From the NCBI RefSeq assembly GCF_027925445.1, contig NZ_AP027149.1:186001-250000 (forward strand): a stretch of DNA of 64,000 nt, given 5' to 3'. Below, piece by piece: positions 7,728 to 15,537 of this stretch. The notes beneath the pieces were generated by a model, which saw nothing but the letters and a program-made list of their open reading frames with translations, was not told the DNA's origin and searched no databases. Position 1 is the stretch's first letter; each line of letters starts with the position of its first letter. Source of the stretch: Methylocystis bryophila (GTDB lineage: Bacteria; Pseudomonadota; Alphaproteobacteria; Rhizobiales; Beijerinckiaceae). The translations under genes and the position numbers were made by a program.

Positions 7728-8000
7728 ATGCTTCCCACGACCATTCTCATCGACGAACGTCCTCGCTGCGTCGTGCGTCCCAACGACACGAAGGATCTCA
7801 ACCGGTTCATACGAAACGGCAAGGGCTTCCTGCTGGCGCAGCAGCCGGAGGGACGCATCTCCCATCGGCCGGCCAGCGATGAGGAATTGTCGCGATGGCG
7901 AGAGGCCCTTGCCCTTCACAAGGCTTGGGGGGGAGAGGACGAGGGCTTCTTCGGCGTTCCTCTCGTAGACGGGGCGTCCGCGCCTGCGAATAATAAGTGA
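7728..8000 (+). CDS. Unknown small protein of nif region, 90 aa
   Basis: The ATG at 7728 is preceded by AAGGAGGG. The 90-aa protein begins MLPTTILIDERPRCVVRPND and has a polar C-terminus. It shows no recognised motif. It is the second gene of the 7450 operon and ends just before a strong hairpin. Confidence 0.6.
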   Translation: MLPTTILIDERPRCVVRPNDTKDLNRFIRNGKGFLLAQQPEGRISHRPASDEELSRWREALALHKAWGGEDEGFFGVPLVDGASAPANNK

Positions 8001-8019
8001 TCCGGTGAAGCCGGTTCGA

Positions 8020-8046
8020 GGGCGCCTCTGAGTGGCAGAGGCGCCC
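8020..8046. terminator. Hairpin between converging genes
   Basis: A perfect 11-bp stem GGGCGCCTCTG / CAGAGGCGCCC has a 5-base loop, between the 90-aa gene and the converging 55-aa gene. No T-run is present, so it may be bidirectional and only partly efficient. Confidence 0.5.
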
Positions 8047-8054
8047 AACCGCCA

Positions 8055-8222
8055 TTATTCGTCCATGCTCGGCGTCAGGATGACCTCCGGGGGCGCGCCA
8101 AGCCCCTGCCCGTCCATAAACTCTATCGCGCTTACGCGGGAAAGGCCGCCGTCGCTGTCCATCAACACGACAGCCTCCGGAGGCAACTCTGCGAGTTTCT
8201 TTACCAATTCCTCGACTGTCAT
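8055..8222 (-). CDS. Unknown mini-protein, 55 aa
   Basis: A short frame from the ATG at 8222 to the TAA at 8055 with GAGGAA 10 bases upstream. The product begins MTVEELVKKLAELPPEAVV and ends PEVILTPSMDE. The N-terminal part is an amphipathic helix. The frame is on the same strand and 130 bases downstream of Rieske gene 2, and its codon use fits coding DNA. The family is not recognised. Confidence 0.55.
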   Translation of the reverse strand: MTVEELVKKLAELPPEAVVLMDSDGGLSRVSAIEFMDGQGLGAPPEVILTPSMDE

Positions 8223-8267
8223 GGTTTCGATTTCCTCACGAGCGGGAGATCTGTCGGCTAGATCACG

Positions 8268-8297
8268 CTGTGTTTAGGCGGCATCGCCTGAACACAG
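8268..8297. repeat. Dispersed palindrome, CTGCGTTCAGGCG family
   Basis: CTGTGTTTAGGCG and CGCCTGAACACAG form a 13-bp stem around GCAT. A close copy is at 40901-40930 and degenerate ones are near 6710 and 22680. It lies between Rieske gene 2 and the 55-aa gene. Confidence 0.65.
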
Positions 8298-8355
8298 AAA
8301 ACGACCGCAAAATTGTTTTGCGCTTTTCGCGACATGCGATTGGACCCCAGTGGCC

Positions 8356-8799
8356 TCACGGGTGAATCATGATTTCCATGGTGTCTTCGAATTCGTTATC
8401 GTCGGAGAAACGCGGTTCCTCTTCGCTGAGCTCGACGCCGCAGAGACACACTTCGTCGTCCATCACGACGATCGGTATCTGCTCCAGCGATTTGTCCTTG
8501 CATGAGCCTTTCACGCAGGCGCCGGATTCAACGTCGAATTCCGCCTTGTGTCTGCCGCAGCGCAAACGCGCGCCGTCACCGCTGAAGAAACCTCCCTCGC
8601 CGATGTTGAGCCAGGCGCCTTGATGCGGACAGATGTTCACATAGCCGAAAAACTGATCGGCTTTCGTGCGGACAACGAAAATCGAATAGGGCCGCGCCTC
8701 CCCCGTTTCCGTGACTTTCAGGAGGCTGAAGGCCTTTGCGGCGCCGGGTTCAATCTGCTGCGTCGAGCAGATCACATAGACATTGACGTCATCGTTCAT
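8356..8799 (-). CDS. Rieske-type [2Fe-2S] ferredoxin 2
   Basis: 147 aa soluble Rieske protein with cluster motifs CPHQGAWL and CGRHKAEFD, followed by KGSCKDKSLEQIP. The overall plan matches Rieske proteins 1 and 3: N-terminal strand IC(S/N/Q), a region before the cluster containing RTKADQFFGYVNICPH, and an acidic tail. In the second motif the residue after His is Lys rather than Gly, which may shift its redox potential. It is probably a cytoplasmic electron carrier tied to nitrogen fixation. A weak sigma-54-like site lies near 8935-8949. Confidence 0.88.
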   Translation of the reverse strand: MNDDVNVYVICSTQQIEPGAAKAFSLLKVTETGEARPYSIFVVRTKADQFFGYVNICPHQGAWLNIGEGGFFSGDGARLRCGRHKAEFDVESGACVKGSCKDKSLEQIPIVVMDDEVCLCGVELSEEEPRFSDDNEFEDTMEIMIHP

Positions 8800-9019
8800 C
8801 TTCTGGAGCCTCCCAAAGCCCTGCGCCCCGCGGCTCCAAGAGTCCGCTCGCGATACGAGGCTAAGTTTTAGTCGCAGATGCCACAGAGCTAGGCACAGGG
8901 AGTGTCGGCCCTTTGCGTCTCGACGTATATCGATGCATGATTCTTGCCGAATCCGTGCGGGCGTTCCCCGCTCGAAAGTTGCATGTCCCGAGCTGGGCGC
9001 CCTCTTAAAGGATCAATCG

Positions 9020-9304
9020 ATGAGCAGCATGACGATCGTGGAAGAAGCCAACAGGGACGCCCTTACTCGGCTTGCGGGCTTCTATCTGTTTCTGGACACG
9101 CGCCTTTGGATGGAAGAGGGAAACATTCATCGGGAGGATGGACCCGCGATTGTATTCCCCGATGGGGCCCTTCGCTGGTTCGTACGCGGTCGGGAAGTCA
9201 CGCGCGAAGTGAACACATTCTTTTACGAGAATAAATGGCCAATCAAGACGGGACTCGACTCAACTGAAAAGCTCGCGCTGTTTCAAGCGCGGTTCATAAA
9301 TTAA
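9020..9304 (+). CDS. Unknown small protein of nif region, 94 aa
   Basis: 94 aa from the ATG at 9020 (AAAGGATC upstream). The centre reads HREDGPAIVFPDGALRWFVRG, a short beta motif of the kind seen in MORN-like or repeat-containing cytosolic proteins. No cysteines. It is divergent from Rieske gene 2 and is followed by the hairpin CGCGTAGC / GCTACGCG with TTT (9305-9335). Function unknown. Confidence 0.65.
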   Translation: MSSMTIVEEANRDALTRLAGFYLFLDTRLWMEEGNIHREDGPAIVFPDGALRWFVRGREVTREVNTFFYENKWPIKTGLDSTEKLALFQARFIN

Positions 9305-9359
9305 GCGCGTAGCCCGCCGGGGCGAGCTACGCGTTTAGGGAACGTGTCTCCGGCGTGAA

Positions 9360-9590
9360 TTAGGCTGCAGCGGCGCCGCTGACTTTGGCGACCAACGCGT
9401 CGATTTCAGCCTGCGCGAGGCGGAAGTGGCCGCGGCCGCCAGCCAATGCGCGATAAACGTCGGGCCCTACGGCCTCGCTTAACGCATTGAACCATTCTTG
9501 TGGGGTCAATGGCGCAGGTCTTTGGCTGATTTCCGCAACGCTGCCATCATTTGCGAAGCGGACGTGAATCGCCACCAAATTGTCTGTCAT
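9360..9590 (-). CDS. Unknown small protein of nifB operon, 76 aa
   Basis: 76 aa from the ATG at 9590, which has GGAGGATC just upstream, 14 bases after the ferredoxin stop. It reads MTDNLVAIHVRFANDGSVAE and has a helical, alanine-rich end. It is the last gene of the nifB-nifZ-DegT-fdx run. I do not recognise the family; close coupling to the ferredoxin suggests a partner role. Confidence 0.65.
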   Translation of the reverse strand: MTDNLVAIHVRFANDGSVAEISQRPAPLTPQEWFNALSEAVGPDVYRALAGGRGHFRLAQAEIDALVAKVSGAAAA

Positions 9591-9604
9591 TTGATCCTCC
9601 GACG

Positions 9605-9913
9605 TCACAGGCCCGAAGAGAAGCCCAGAAGCTCTAGCTTGATGTTTTCCGTTCCCAGCACCTTCGTCTGACAAGCCAACCGGGATTTGGAGCCGACCCC
9701 GACAATCGTGTCGAGTTTCTCGTTCTCTTCGCGGCCGATCTTGCTCACGCCCTTGCGCCCTTCCTGCACGAAGATGTGACAAGAACCGCATTGAGCCTTA
9801 CCTTCACATTTGTGATTGATCCCCTCTCCGGCGGAGAGGATGATCTCGAGCAAGGTCGCGCCTTCGGCGGCTTCGACCGACTTGCCCGAGGGCATGATTG
9901 TTACCGTGGCCAT
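9605..9913 (-). CDS. Plant-type [2Fe-2S] ferredoxin
   Basis: 102 aa with the ferredoxin motif CEGKAQCGSCHIFV (C-X5-C-X2-C) near residues 36-49 and the fourth ligand in SRLACQTKVLG near 86. It resembles adrenodoxin- or FdxA-type ferredoxins found in nif regions. It carries electrons in the cytoplasm, possibly to cofactor assembly. It follows the DegT-like gene by 41 bases and precedes the 76-aa gene by 14. Confidence 0.9.
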   Translation of the reverse strand: MATVTIMPSGKSVEAAEGATLLEIILSAGEGINHKCEGKAQCGSCHIFVQEGRKGVSKIGREENEKLDTIVGVGSKSRLACQTKVLGTENIKLELLGFSSGL

Positions 9914-9954
9914 TTGTTAACTCCTTTTTGCTGAGCCGATTTTCCGGAGGGTTT

Positions 9955-11154
9955 TCAATAGATCGCGGCGCCCGCGCCGATGTTCACGGACGCGTCCTTC
10001 ATCGTCGCGACGATGAACTCGATCTGGCCTTCCGTGAGATGCGTGTGGAAGGGCAACACGACGGCTCTGTCCGACACCTTTTCCGTGACGAGCAGAGCGC
10101 CGCGACGATAGCCGAAGTCGACATAGCGGCGCTGCGTGTGTAGCGGAACGCTATAGGCCGCAGCCTCGATCTTTTCGACCCGAAGATCATCAACAATCGA
10201 ATCTCTGGAGGACCTGCTGAAGCGGGTGCCGAGATGCACGGCGTACAGGAACCAGTGGACCTCCGTCACGTCAGGCGCAATGAAGGGATCCTTGATCCCT
10301 TCAAAAGACTTGATGTGCTTGAAGTAGTAGTGCTCGATGAGCTTGCGCTTCTCCAGGATTTCGTCGAGCCGGTTGAGCTGCGACAGAGCGAGCGCCGCGT
10401 TGATGTCACTCATTCCCGCTTGATAAGGCGCGCTGGAGCTGACGACGACGGAGGCGCGCTCGTCGTGCCGATGCGCGCGCAGGCGCTTCACGGCCACGGC
10501 GACATCGATGTCGTCCGTGACGACGACGCCGCCCTCCCCGCAAACGAGAGGTCCCGGTTGCGAAAAATCGAAAACCGCGGACGCGCCAAAGGTGCCGACC
10601 AGCGCGTTTTTGTATTTGGAGCCGAGCGCTTCCGTCGAATCCTCGAGGAGCAGGATGCGCTTGCTCTTCGCGATCGCTTTCAGCTCATCCCAGGGAGCGG
10701 GATGGCCATTGGTGTTGCTGGCGAGAATCGCACGCGTGCGTTCGGTGATCGCAGCCTCGACCTTTGTCGCTGCGATCGTTCCCGACCAATAGTCGATATC
10801 GACGAACACGGGATGCGCGCCGCAGAGCGCGATGGCGTGCTGCGTTTCACGAAAGGAATGCGGAGAGGCGATCACTTCATCGCCGGGGCCGATCCCATGC
10901 GCGATCAAGGCCAGCAGCAAGCCAGACGTGCCGCTCGAGGTTGCGACTGCGTATTTTCTTCCGACATAAGCGGCGAACGCCGTTTCGAACGCCTCAACGA
11001 CAGGGCCGCTTGACAAGCGACTCGTGCGCATGACGCTTTCCACCGCTGCGAGATCGTCGAGCGTTACATCCGGATCCGAGAGCGGGATAAAGGTGTCGGG
11101 AGCCGCGATCAGCTCCTCGCCCTCTTCATCGAGTTCATCCACGGCGGAGCTCAT
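9955..11154 (-). CDS. DegT/DnrJ/EryC1-family protein lacking the PLP lysine
   Basis: 399 aa with the fold pattern of DegT/DnrJ/EryC1 sugar aminotransferases: SSGTSGLLLALIAHGIGPGD near 78, the cofactor-site strand LLLEDSTEALGSKY near 169, and GEGG near 208. In active members a lysine stands five residues before GEGG. Here the stretch is FDFSQPGPLVCGEGG, so that position is Gly. The protein therefore probably cannot form the internal aldimine and is unlikely to be a normal aminotransferase. It overlaps the previous gene by 4 bases within the nifB copy 1 operon. Confidence 0.82.
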   Translation of the reverse strand: MSSAVDELDEEGEELIAAPDTFIPLSDPDVTLDDLAAVESVMRTSRLSSGPVVEAFETAFAAYVGRKYAVATSSGTSGLLLALIAHGIGPGDEVIASPHSFRETQHAIALCGAHPVFVDIDYWSGTIAATKVEAAITERTRAILASNTNGHPAPWDELKAIAKSKRILLLEDSTEALGSKYKNALVGTFGASAVFDFSQPGPLVCGEGGVVVTDDIDVAVAVKRLRAHRHDERASVVVSSSAPYQAGMSDINAALALSQLNRLDEILEKRKLIEHYYFKHIKSFEGIKDPFIAPDVTEVHWFLYAVHLGTRFSRSSRDSIVDDLRVEKIEAAAYSVPLHTQRRYVDFGYRRGALLVTEKVSDRAVVLPFHTHLTEGQIEFIVATMKDASVNIGAGAAIY

Positions 11155-11414
11155 GAATATTTGGGCTTATAGGCGATTGCGAATCCGGTGGCCTCGGTCG
11201 GCTCCGTGGTGACGTGCACGCAGTGATCCTGGGCGTTCAGCAGATGCACGTCATAGGCGGCGTAGCTGCGAAACGGTTCCTCGATCACATCGGACGCGTC
11301 GCATTTCGTCCATTTCAAATGCGGGAATTTCTTGCGCAGCTCCAGGAAATCCAGAGGCTCGCTGGCTGATAGAAGCGACTCGATCGTCGCCAGCTCTTCA
11401 GTGGTCACGCCCAT
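11151..11414 (-). CDS. Small nif-region protein, DUF6129-like
   Basis: 87 aa starting MGVTTEELATIESLLSASEP. It contains LRKKFPHLKWTKCDASDVIE and a beta-rich second half with YDVHLLNAQDHC. Short proteins of this pattern are common in nif operons of proteobacteria (DUF6129). The function is unknown. It starts 24 bases after the previous gene and overlaps the DegT-like gene by 4 bases (ATGA). Confidence 0.7.
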   Translation of the reverse strand: MGVTTEELATIESLLSASEPLDFLELRKKFPHLKWTKCDASDVIEEPFRSYAAYDVHLLNAQDHCVHVTTEPTEATGFAIAYKPKYS

Positions 11415-11438
11415 TTTCGTTCCTCTTTCACCGGTCCA

Positions 11439-11807
11439 TCACTGCCAAAAGCGACGCTCGGGATCTTCGTTCAGATAATCGAGCAGCTCCGCCAACCGGT
11501 CGAAGGCCCGAGCGAACTCCCACACGCCGCTCGTGTGCTCCTTGCGAAGAAGGCGCCAATTTCTTGAGCGATCATCAAAAAGGAGCAAGGCGATGTCGAC
11601 GACGCCGCCGTCAGGATCGATGTTGCGTGAACAGCAGGGGCTTTGAATCCTGTAACCATTCGCTGTCCGCAAGAGAATGGGTGAGACGTAGCGGTAGCGC
11701 TTTCTATTCTCCAGCGCTCGCTCGATCCTTCTAAAGTCGAATTCGTTTGGTTGCGACGGCTGACCCGCCTGTGCCTGCGGCGCGCCGAATGCCCTGATCG
11801 TGCTCAT
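11439..11807 (-). CDS. Conserved nif-region protein, unknown (122 aa)
   Basis: 122 aa from the ATG at 11807, overlapping nifZ-2 by 4 bases. The core reads FRRIERALENRKRYRYVSP, then IQSPCCSRNIDPDGGVVDIA, and it ends LNEDPERRFWQ. The CCSRNIDP motif with two adjacent cysteines suggests metal or Fe-S contact. It may belong to a DUF3024-like family, but I am not sure of the number. Its place between nifZ and the DUF6129-like gene points to nitrogenase assembly. Confidence 0.65.
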   Translation of the reverse strand: MSTIRAFGAPQAQAGQPSQPNEFDFRRIERALENRKRYRYVSPILLRTANGYRIQSPCCSRNIDPDGGVVDIALLLFDDRSRNWRLLRKEHTSGVWEFARAFDRLAELLDYLNEDPERRFWQ

Positions 11808-12052
11808 GGACTCTCGATAGGCTCGATCTCTTCCTCCAAGCACCCAACAACGCGTCCATTCGTGAATTCCACGAGGTAGAGCGGGGTGTTCGAATCTGTG
11901 TGCGCACCTGTTTGAACGATCTCGCCTTCACCGCCGGCGGCGACGAGCAGCGCCTCCGGTTCGACGTCGGGATAACCGCCATCATTGAACAGATCGACCG
12001 CCGCTTTTACGCGGCGGCCCCATTGATATTTGGGAAGTCTCGGTTCGATCAT
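11804..12052 (-). CDS. nifZ: NifZ-type protein 2
   Basis: 82 aa with the NifZ-like opening KYQWGRRVKAAVDLFNDGG and GEIVQTGAHTDSNTPLYLVE, an SH3-like beta fold. It overlaps the preceding nifZ by 4 bases. NifZ proteins assist P-cluster formation in NifDK. Two consecutive short NifZ-like genes are seen in several alphaproteobacteria. Confidence 0.75.
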   Translation of the reverse strand: MIEPRLPKYQWGRRVKAAVDLFNDGGYPDVEPEALLVAAGGEGEIVQTGAHTDSNTPLYLVEFTNGRVVGCLEEEIEPIESP

Positions 12053-12369
12053 TGGCTTTTGGCTCCGGGAAGCGGGAGTTCATCCTCGTCATCGCGGGGA
12101 TTGGCGGGCTCGAGTTCTTTGCGCTTCATGCCCACGCGATTGCCACTTTCTGTGAACTCCACACCATAGATGTAGAACTGCTGCAGAAAGGTGCCGATGC
12201 TCACGACATAACCGATCTCGCCTTTCTTCGCCAGAATGTCTCCGATTTCTTTTCCGGCGTAGGTGCCGTCATTGCGAATCGTGCGTTTCGCTTTCACCTT
12301 GTCGCCGAAGGCGAAGTAGGCCGGTTCCGTCAATTCGCACACGTCGCTGTCGCGTACGATATTGCTCAT
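12049..12369 (-). CDS. nifZ: NifZ
   Basis: 106 aa. FAFGDKVKAKRTIRNDGTYA near residue 20 and GEIGYVVSIGTFLQQFYIYG near 50 are hallmark NifZ segments, followed by VEFTESGNRVGMKRKELE. It helps convert the P-cluster precursor in MoFe-protein maturation. It starts 30 bases after nifB copy 1 and overlaps the second nifZ. Confidence 0.9.
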   Translation of the reverse strand: MSNIVRDSDVCELTEPAYFAFGDKVKAKRTIRNDGTYAGKEIGDILAKKGEIGYVVSIGTFLQQFYIYGVEFTESGNRVGMKRKELEPANPRDDEDELPLPGAKSQ

Positions 12370-12399
12370 GGCTACTTCTCCTTCGGCTACAGCCTTCGC

Positions 12400-13962
12400 T
12401 TAAGCGGCGTTGATGAGGGCGCCCTGACGGATTTCCGCGTCGCCGCGGATCTCATGGACGATCTCTCCCGCGTTCACCTTGTCGAGATAGGCCTTGAACC
12501 AGGCGATCGCCGACTTCTCGATGAACTCATGCGCGAATTGATCCACAGGCTCGATGCCCGCCTTGATCAGATCGTTCTTCGGGCAGCCGCCGATCTTCGC
12601 GACAAACACCGCATGGCAGTCGTTGATCGCGCGGATCACCGTCTCCAGGCTGTCCTCGTCGCCATAGCCGCCCTGGCAGTAGAGGTCCACGCGCCGATGC
12701 CCGACAAATTTCGCGCCGGCCGTCGACAGCTCATACACCTGGAACTCCTTGGCGTGCCCAAAGTGCTCGTTGATCAGCCCCGAGCCCTTCGTCGCAACCG
12801 CAATCAACAGCTTGATGTCGCTGCTCTCACCCGCGAGGATCTTCAGCTCTTCCTGCTTCGCCGCGACCTTCGCAACGCGCTCTTCCTCGACCTTCTCCTG
12901 ATAGGCCTTGCGACCCTCCAGATCATAGTCGACCTCCATCGCCATGATCTTGTCCGTCGTGAACTCGGCGCTGCGGTCCTCGCCCAGAAGACCCACCGCG
13001 TCCGCGCGGCACTGACGGCAGTGGCGCATCATGTTCATCTCGCCTTCGCAGCTGTCCTGCAAGGCTTTCAGCTCCTGCGCCGACGGGCCGCGCTGGCCCG
13101 TCAGACCAAACACCGTCCCATGCTCCGCCGCCGAGATCAGCGGCATGATGTTGTGCAGGAACGCGCCCCGCGACTTCACCGCTTTGTTCACCTCGATCAG
13201 GTGGCGGTCGTTGACCCCGGGGATCATCACCGAGTTCACCTTGCACAAAATGCCGCGCTCCGTGAGCATCTCGAGGCCCTGCAGCTGACGGTCCGTCAGC
13301 AGCTTCGCCGCCTCCACGCCCGTGTAGCGCTTGTGCTTCCAAAACACCCAAGGATAGATCCGCGCGCCGATCTCCGGATCGACCATGTTGATCGTGATCG
13401 TCACGTGATCGACGTTGAAGCCCGCGATCGTGTCGACATGGTCGGGAAGCGCCAGACCGTTCGTCGACAGGCACAGCTTGATGTCGGGCGCCGTGCGCGA
13501 GATCAGCTCGAAGGTCTTGAAGGTTTTCTCCGGATTGGCCAGCGGATCGCCCGGACCCGCAATGCCCAGCACGGTCATTTGCGGGATCGTCGAAGCGACG
13601 GCGAGCACCTTCTTGGCCGCCTGCTCGGGAGAAAGCTTCTCCGACACGACGCCCGGACGCGACTCATTGGCGCAATCATATTTGCGATTGCAGTAGTTGC
13701 ACTGGATATTGCAGGCCGGCGCCACCGCCACATGCATACGCGCATAATGGTGATGCGCTTCCTCGCTGTAGCAGGGATGGTTCTTCACCTTCTCCCAGAT
13801 CTCGGTGGGTAGGTCCCCCGAGCCCGCGCTCGAGCCGCAGCTCGCCTTCCCGCTCCCCCCAGACGTCCCGCAGCCCTTGTGCTCCGCGATCTGCTGCATG
13901 ATCCCGTCCATCGCCGGTGCGGAAGCCTCACTCTCAAGACCTTCGAGCCCTTGCGTGTCCAT
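12400..13962 (-). CDS. nifB: FeMo-cofactor biosynthesis protein NifB, copy 1
   Basis: 520 aa from the ATG at 13962 (AAGGGG 7 bases upstream); a TTG at 13968 is too close to that site. The radical-SAM motif is CNIQCNYC, followed by RKYDCANESRPGV. The C-terminal NifX-like domain covers about residues 370-490 (VATKGSGLINEHFGHAKEF). NifB builds the 8Fe-9S-carbide NifB-co with SAM. From SAPAMDGIMQQ to the end it is identical in protein to copy 2 at 33715-35286; I see about 15 silent base differences. Only the first ~14 residues differ. It heads the nifZ-DegT-fdx operon behind its own sigma-54 promoter. Confidence 0.97.
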   Translation of the reverse strand: MDTQGLEGLESEASAPAMDGIMQQIAEHKGCGTSGGSGKASCGSSAGSGDLPTEIWEKVKNHPCYSEEAHHHYARMHVAVAPACNIQCNYCNRKYDCANESRPGVVSEKLSPEQAAKKVLAVASTIPQMTVLGIAGPGDPLANPEKTFKTFELISRTAPDIKLCLSTNGLALPDHVDTIAGFNVDHVTITINMVDPEIGARIYPWVFWKHKRYTGVEAAKLLTDRQLQGLEMLTERGILCKVNSVMIPGVNDRHLIEVNKAVKSRGAFLHNIMPLISAAEHGTVFGLTGQRGPSAQELKALQDSCEGEMNMMRHCRQCRADAVGLLGEDRSAEFTTDKIMAMEVDYDLEGRKAYQEKVEEERVAKVAAKQEELKILAGESSDIKLLIAVATKGSGLINEHFGHAKEFQVYELSTAGAKFVGHRRVDLYCQGGYGDEDSLETVIRAINDCHAVFVAKIGGCPKNDLIKAGIEPVDQFAHEFIEKSAIAWFKAYLDKVNAGEIVHEIRGDAEIRQGALINAA

Positions 13963-14063
13963 GTCCAATCCCCTTACCTGCGCTTTGGCTGGACTGCGTC
14001 AGAAGCCGAATGGACGCCACGCCCGTGAAGCCAAAGCATTCGCTATGATCTGCGTGTCTCGTG

Positions 14064-14078
14064 GCAACATGCGTGCCA
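14064..14078 (-). promoter_or_regulatory. Sigma-54 promoter of nifB copy 1
   Basis: On the minus strand TGGCACGCATGTTGC is a perfect match to the RpoN consensus TGGCACG-N4-TTGC, 100 bases upstream of nifB. Around 14224-14240 there is a near-miss NifA site (TGT-N11-ACA, one base too long). Confidence 0.88.
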
Positions 14079-14413
14079 GCGGCGAGATCTAGCGAGGCTC
14101 GAGGCGCTCCGAGGGCCTGTCGGCCACCCTAATGATTTGATATTTTGTGTGTTTCTACCCGCGGAAAGGGAGCCTCTGCGCATCCCGGCCACCGCTCGGG
14201 CCGCCTCGCGCGCTGGAGGTCAACATGTCGAGAACTGCCACATGTCCAGCTGCACAATGTTCAGCAAATCGACGTTGCAAGCGCTGATCTTTCTCAAATC
14301 CTGTCGTCTGACTGATGTTCGCAATGCGAATACGATATGCAATTCATTTTTATAACGCTGGACGCCAAAAGATCTTGCGAGATTTCGGCGTCCAGGCCGT
14401 CGGTCTGCGGCGT
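14079..14413. other. Intergenic region upstream of nifB copy 1
   Basis: No supported gene. It should contain the activator site for nifB and the end of the SIR2 transcript. The near-miss TGT-N11-ACA at about 14224-14240 is the only NifA-like candidate seen. Confidence 0.4.
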
Positions 14414-15280
14414 CTAGGCGCCGATAAGGATCTCGCTGGCTCTCGGCAGCGAAACGGCGAGAGGAATGATGCCTTGGACGGTCAGGAACTTCAGCTCATT
14501 CTTGGTCAGAAGTTCCGGCGTGACAATCGCGTGATGCGTCGTCGTCGAGCGCTTGGTGATCTGCCGCGCATAGGTGCGCAACATCTGGTCGTGAAAGCGG
14601 CAGCCAATGAACAGGAAGCTGCGTTCGGCGCGACGGCTTTTCACGACATCCGGGATCGGCGTCTGGATGTCGATCTCTGTGAGCACCTCGACATAGTCGG
14701 CGTCCGAGATCAGATAGTTTTTCGCCGGCGCGACCGAGCCATGGGGCTTGTAAAGCAAGGTGCGCCAGGAGTCGGCTTGCGTCTTCGGGGCTTCGACGCC
14801 CTTGGCGTCATAGAAGCGGAACCATCGGTCCTCTCCGATCCCAGCGCGGGTGATGCCCTGAACCTCGCCCCAGTCGCTTCGGGAAGAGAGCGCGTCGCGC
14901 ATGGCGGAATCGTACCAGCTGTCGACAATGACCGGCAAGCCCAGCTCAGCGAGATATCGATGCAAGGGCGTCGGCTCGACCTTTGGCGTGAAAGCCTCGG
15001 TCATGAGCGTCGAGACCGTGGAGCGATGCTTCATGCTCTCAATGTGCTGGGCACACGCCCAGACATTGCCCTTCGCACGCTTCGGCAAGGCGACTTTCGT
15101 CGCGAAAAAAGCAGCGAGAGCCTCGGGAGTCGTCGGCGCCGCCGCACCGGCGAGCTCCGCCAGCTCCGGACCCAGATAGGGAATGGTCGAGCCGGTCTTG
15201 AGCTCCGACGCGATCTCCAGGAGCCGCGCTTCAGCCTGCGCGCCCTCCAGGACAAGGTGATTGGTAAACGGAGCGTTCAT
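14414..15280 (-). CDS. SIR2-like protein of nifS-nifT operon
   Basis: 288 aa from the ATG at 15280. The fold pattern is SIR2-like: STIPYLGPELAELAGAA near residue 24 in the place of the GAG-x-S NAD loop, LPVIVDSWYDSAMRDAL near 112, KPHGSVA near 176 (as in the sirtuin LHG loop), and FLFIGCRFHDQMLRTYA near 234. Such SIR2-like domains bind and may hydrolyse NAD. The gene starts 5 bases after nifT and ends the operon, so a nif-linked role is likely but unproven. Confidence 0.72.
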   Translation of the reverse strand: MNAPFTNHLVLEGAQAEARLLEIASELKTGSTIPYLGPELAELAGAAAPTTPEALAAFFATKVALPKRAKGNVWACAQHIESMKHRSTVSTLMTEAFTPKVEPTPLHRYLAELGLPVIVDSWYDSAMRDALSSRSDWGEVQGITRAGIGEDRWFRFYDAKGVEAPKTQADSWRTLLYKPHGSVAPAKNYLISDADYVEVLTEIDIQTPIPDVVKSRRAERSFLFIGCRFHDQMLRTYARQITKRSTTTHHAIVTPELLTKNELKFLTVQGIIPLAVSLPRASEILIGA

Positions 15281-15285
15281 TACGC

Positions 15286-15501
15286 CTACTCCTCTTCGCC
15301 GCGCTTGCGCGCATTGACGGTGATGGGGAGGGTCGTCTCCGCAGCCATCTCCGGCAGATCGAGCACCCAACCATTGGCGATGCGGATCCACCCGCCCCAA
15401 AGGCCTTCATGCTCGCTCTCGACGATGGGCTCCTCCAAGTCCTTCTTGGGAACGTAGATGGAGAGCCCCGTCTCGGGAGAACGGCGGATCATAATCTTCA
15501 T
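15286..15501 (-). CDS. nifT: NifT/FixU
   Basis: 71 aa starting MKIMIRRSPETGLSIYVPKK, followed by DLEEPIVESE and WGGWIRIANGWVLDLP, the full NifT signature and normal length. NifT is a small protein of nif operons; mutants elsewhere show little phenotype and its role is unclear. It lies 36 bases after nifS. Confidence 0.92.
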   Translation of the reverse strand: MKIMIRRSPETGLSIYVPKKDLEEPIVESEHEGLWGGWIRIANGWVLDLPEMAAETTLPITVNARKRGEEE

Positions 15502-15537
15502 ATCTTTGTCTCCTTGGCCGCGAACTTTGAGCTGCGC

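Noticed and set aside
12052..13812. 586-aa plus-strand frame opposite nifB copy 1 (and 33685-35127 opposite copy 2)
   Set aside because: Antisense shadow of nifB with low-complexity His/Arg/Asp composition.
14224..14240. NifA site upstream of nifB copy 1
   Set aside because: The spacing is TGT-N11-ACA, one base too long, so it is noted only as a near miss.
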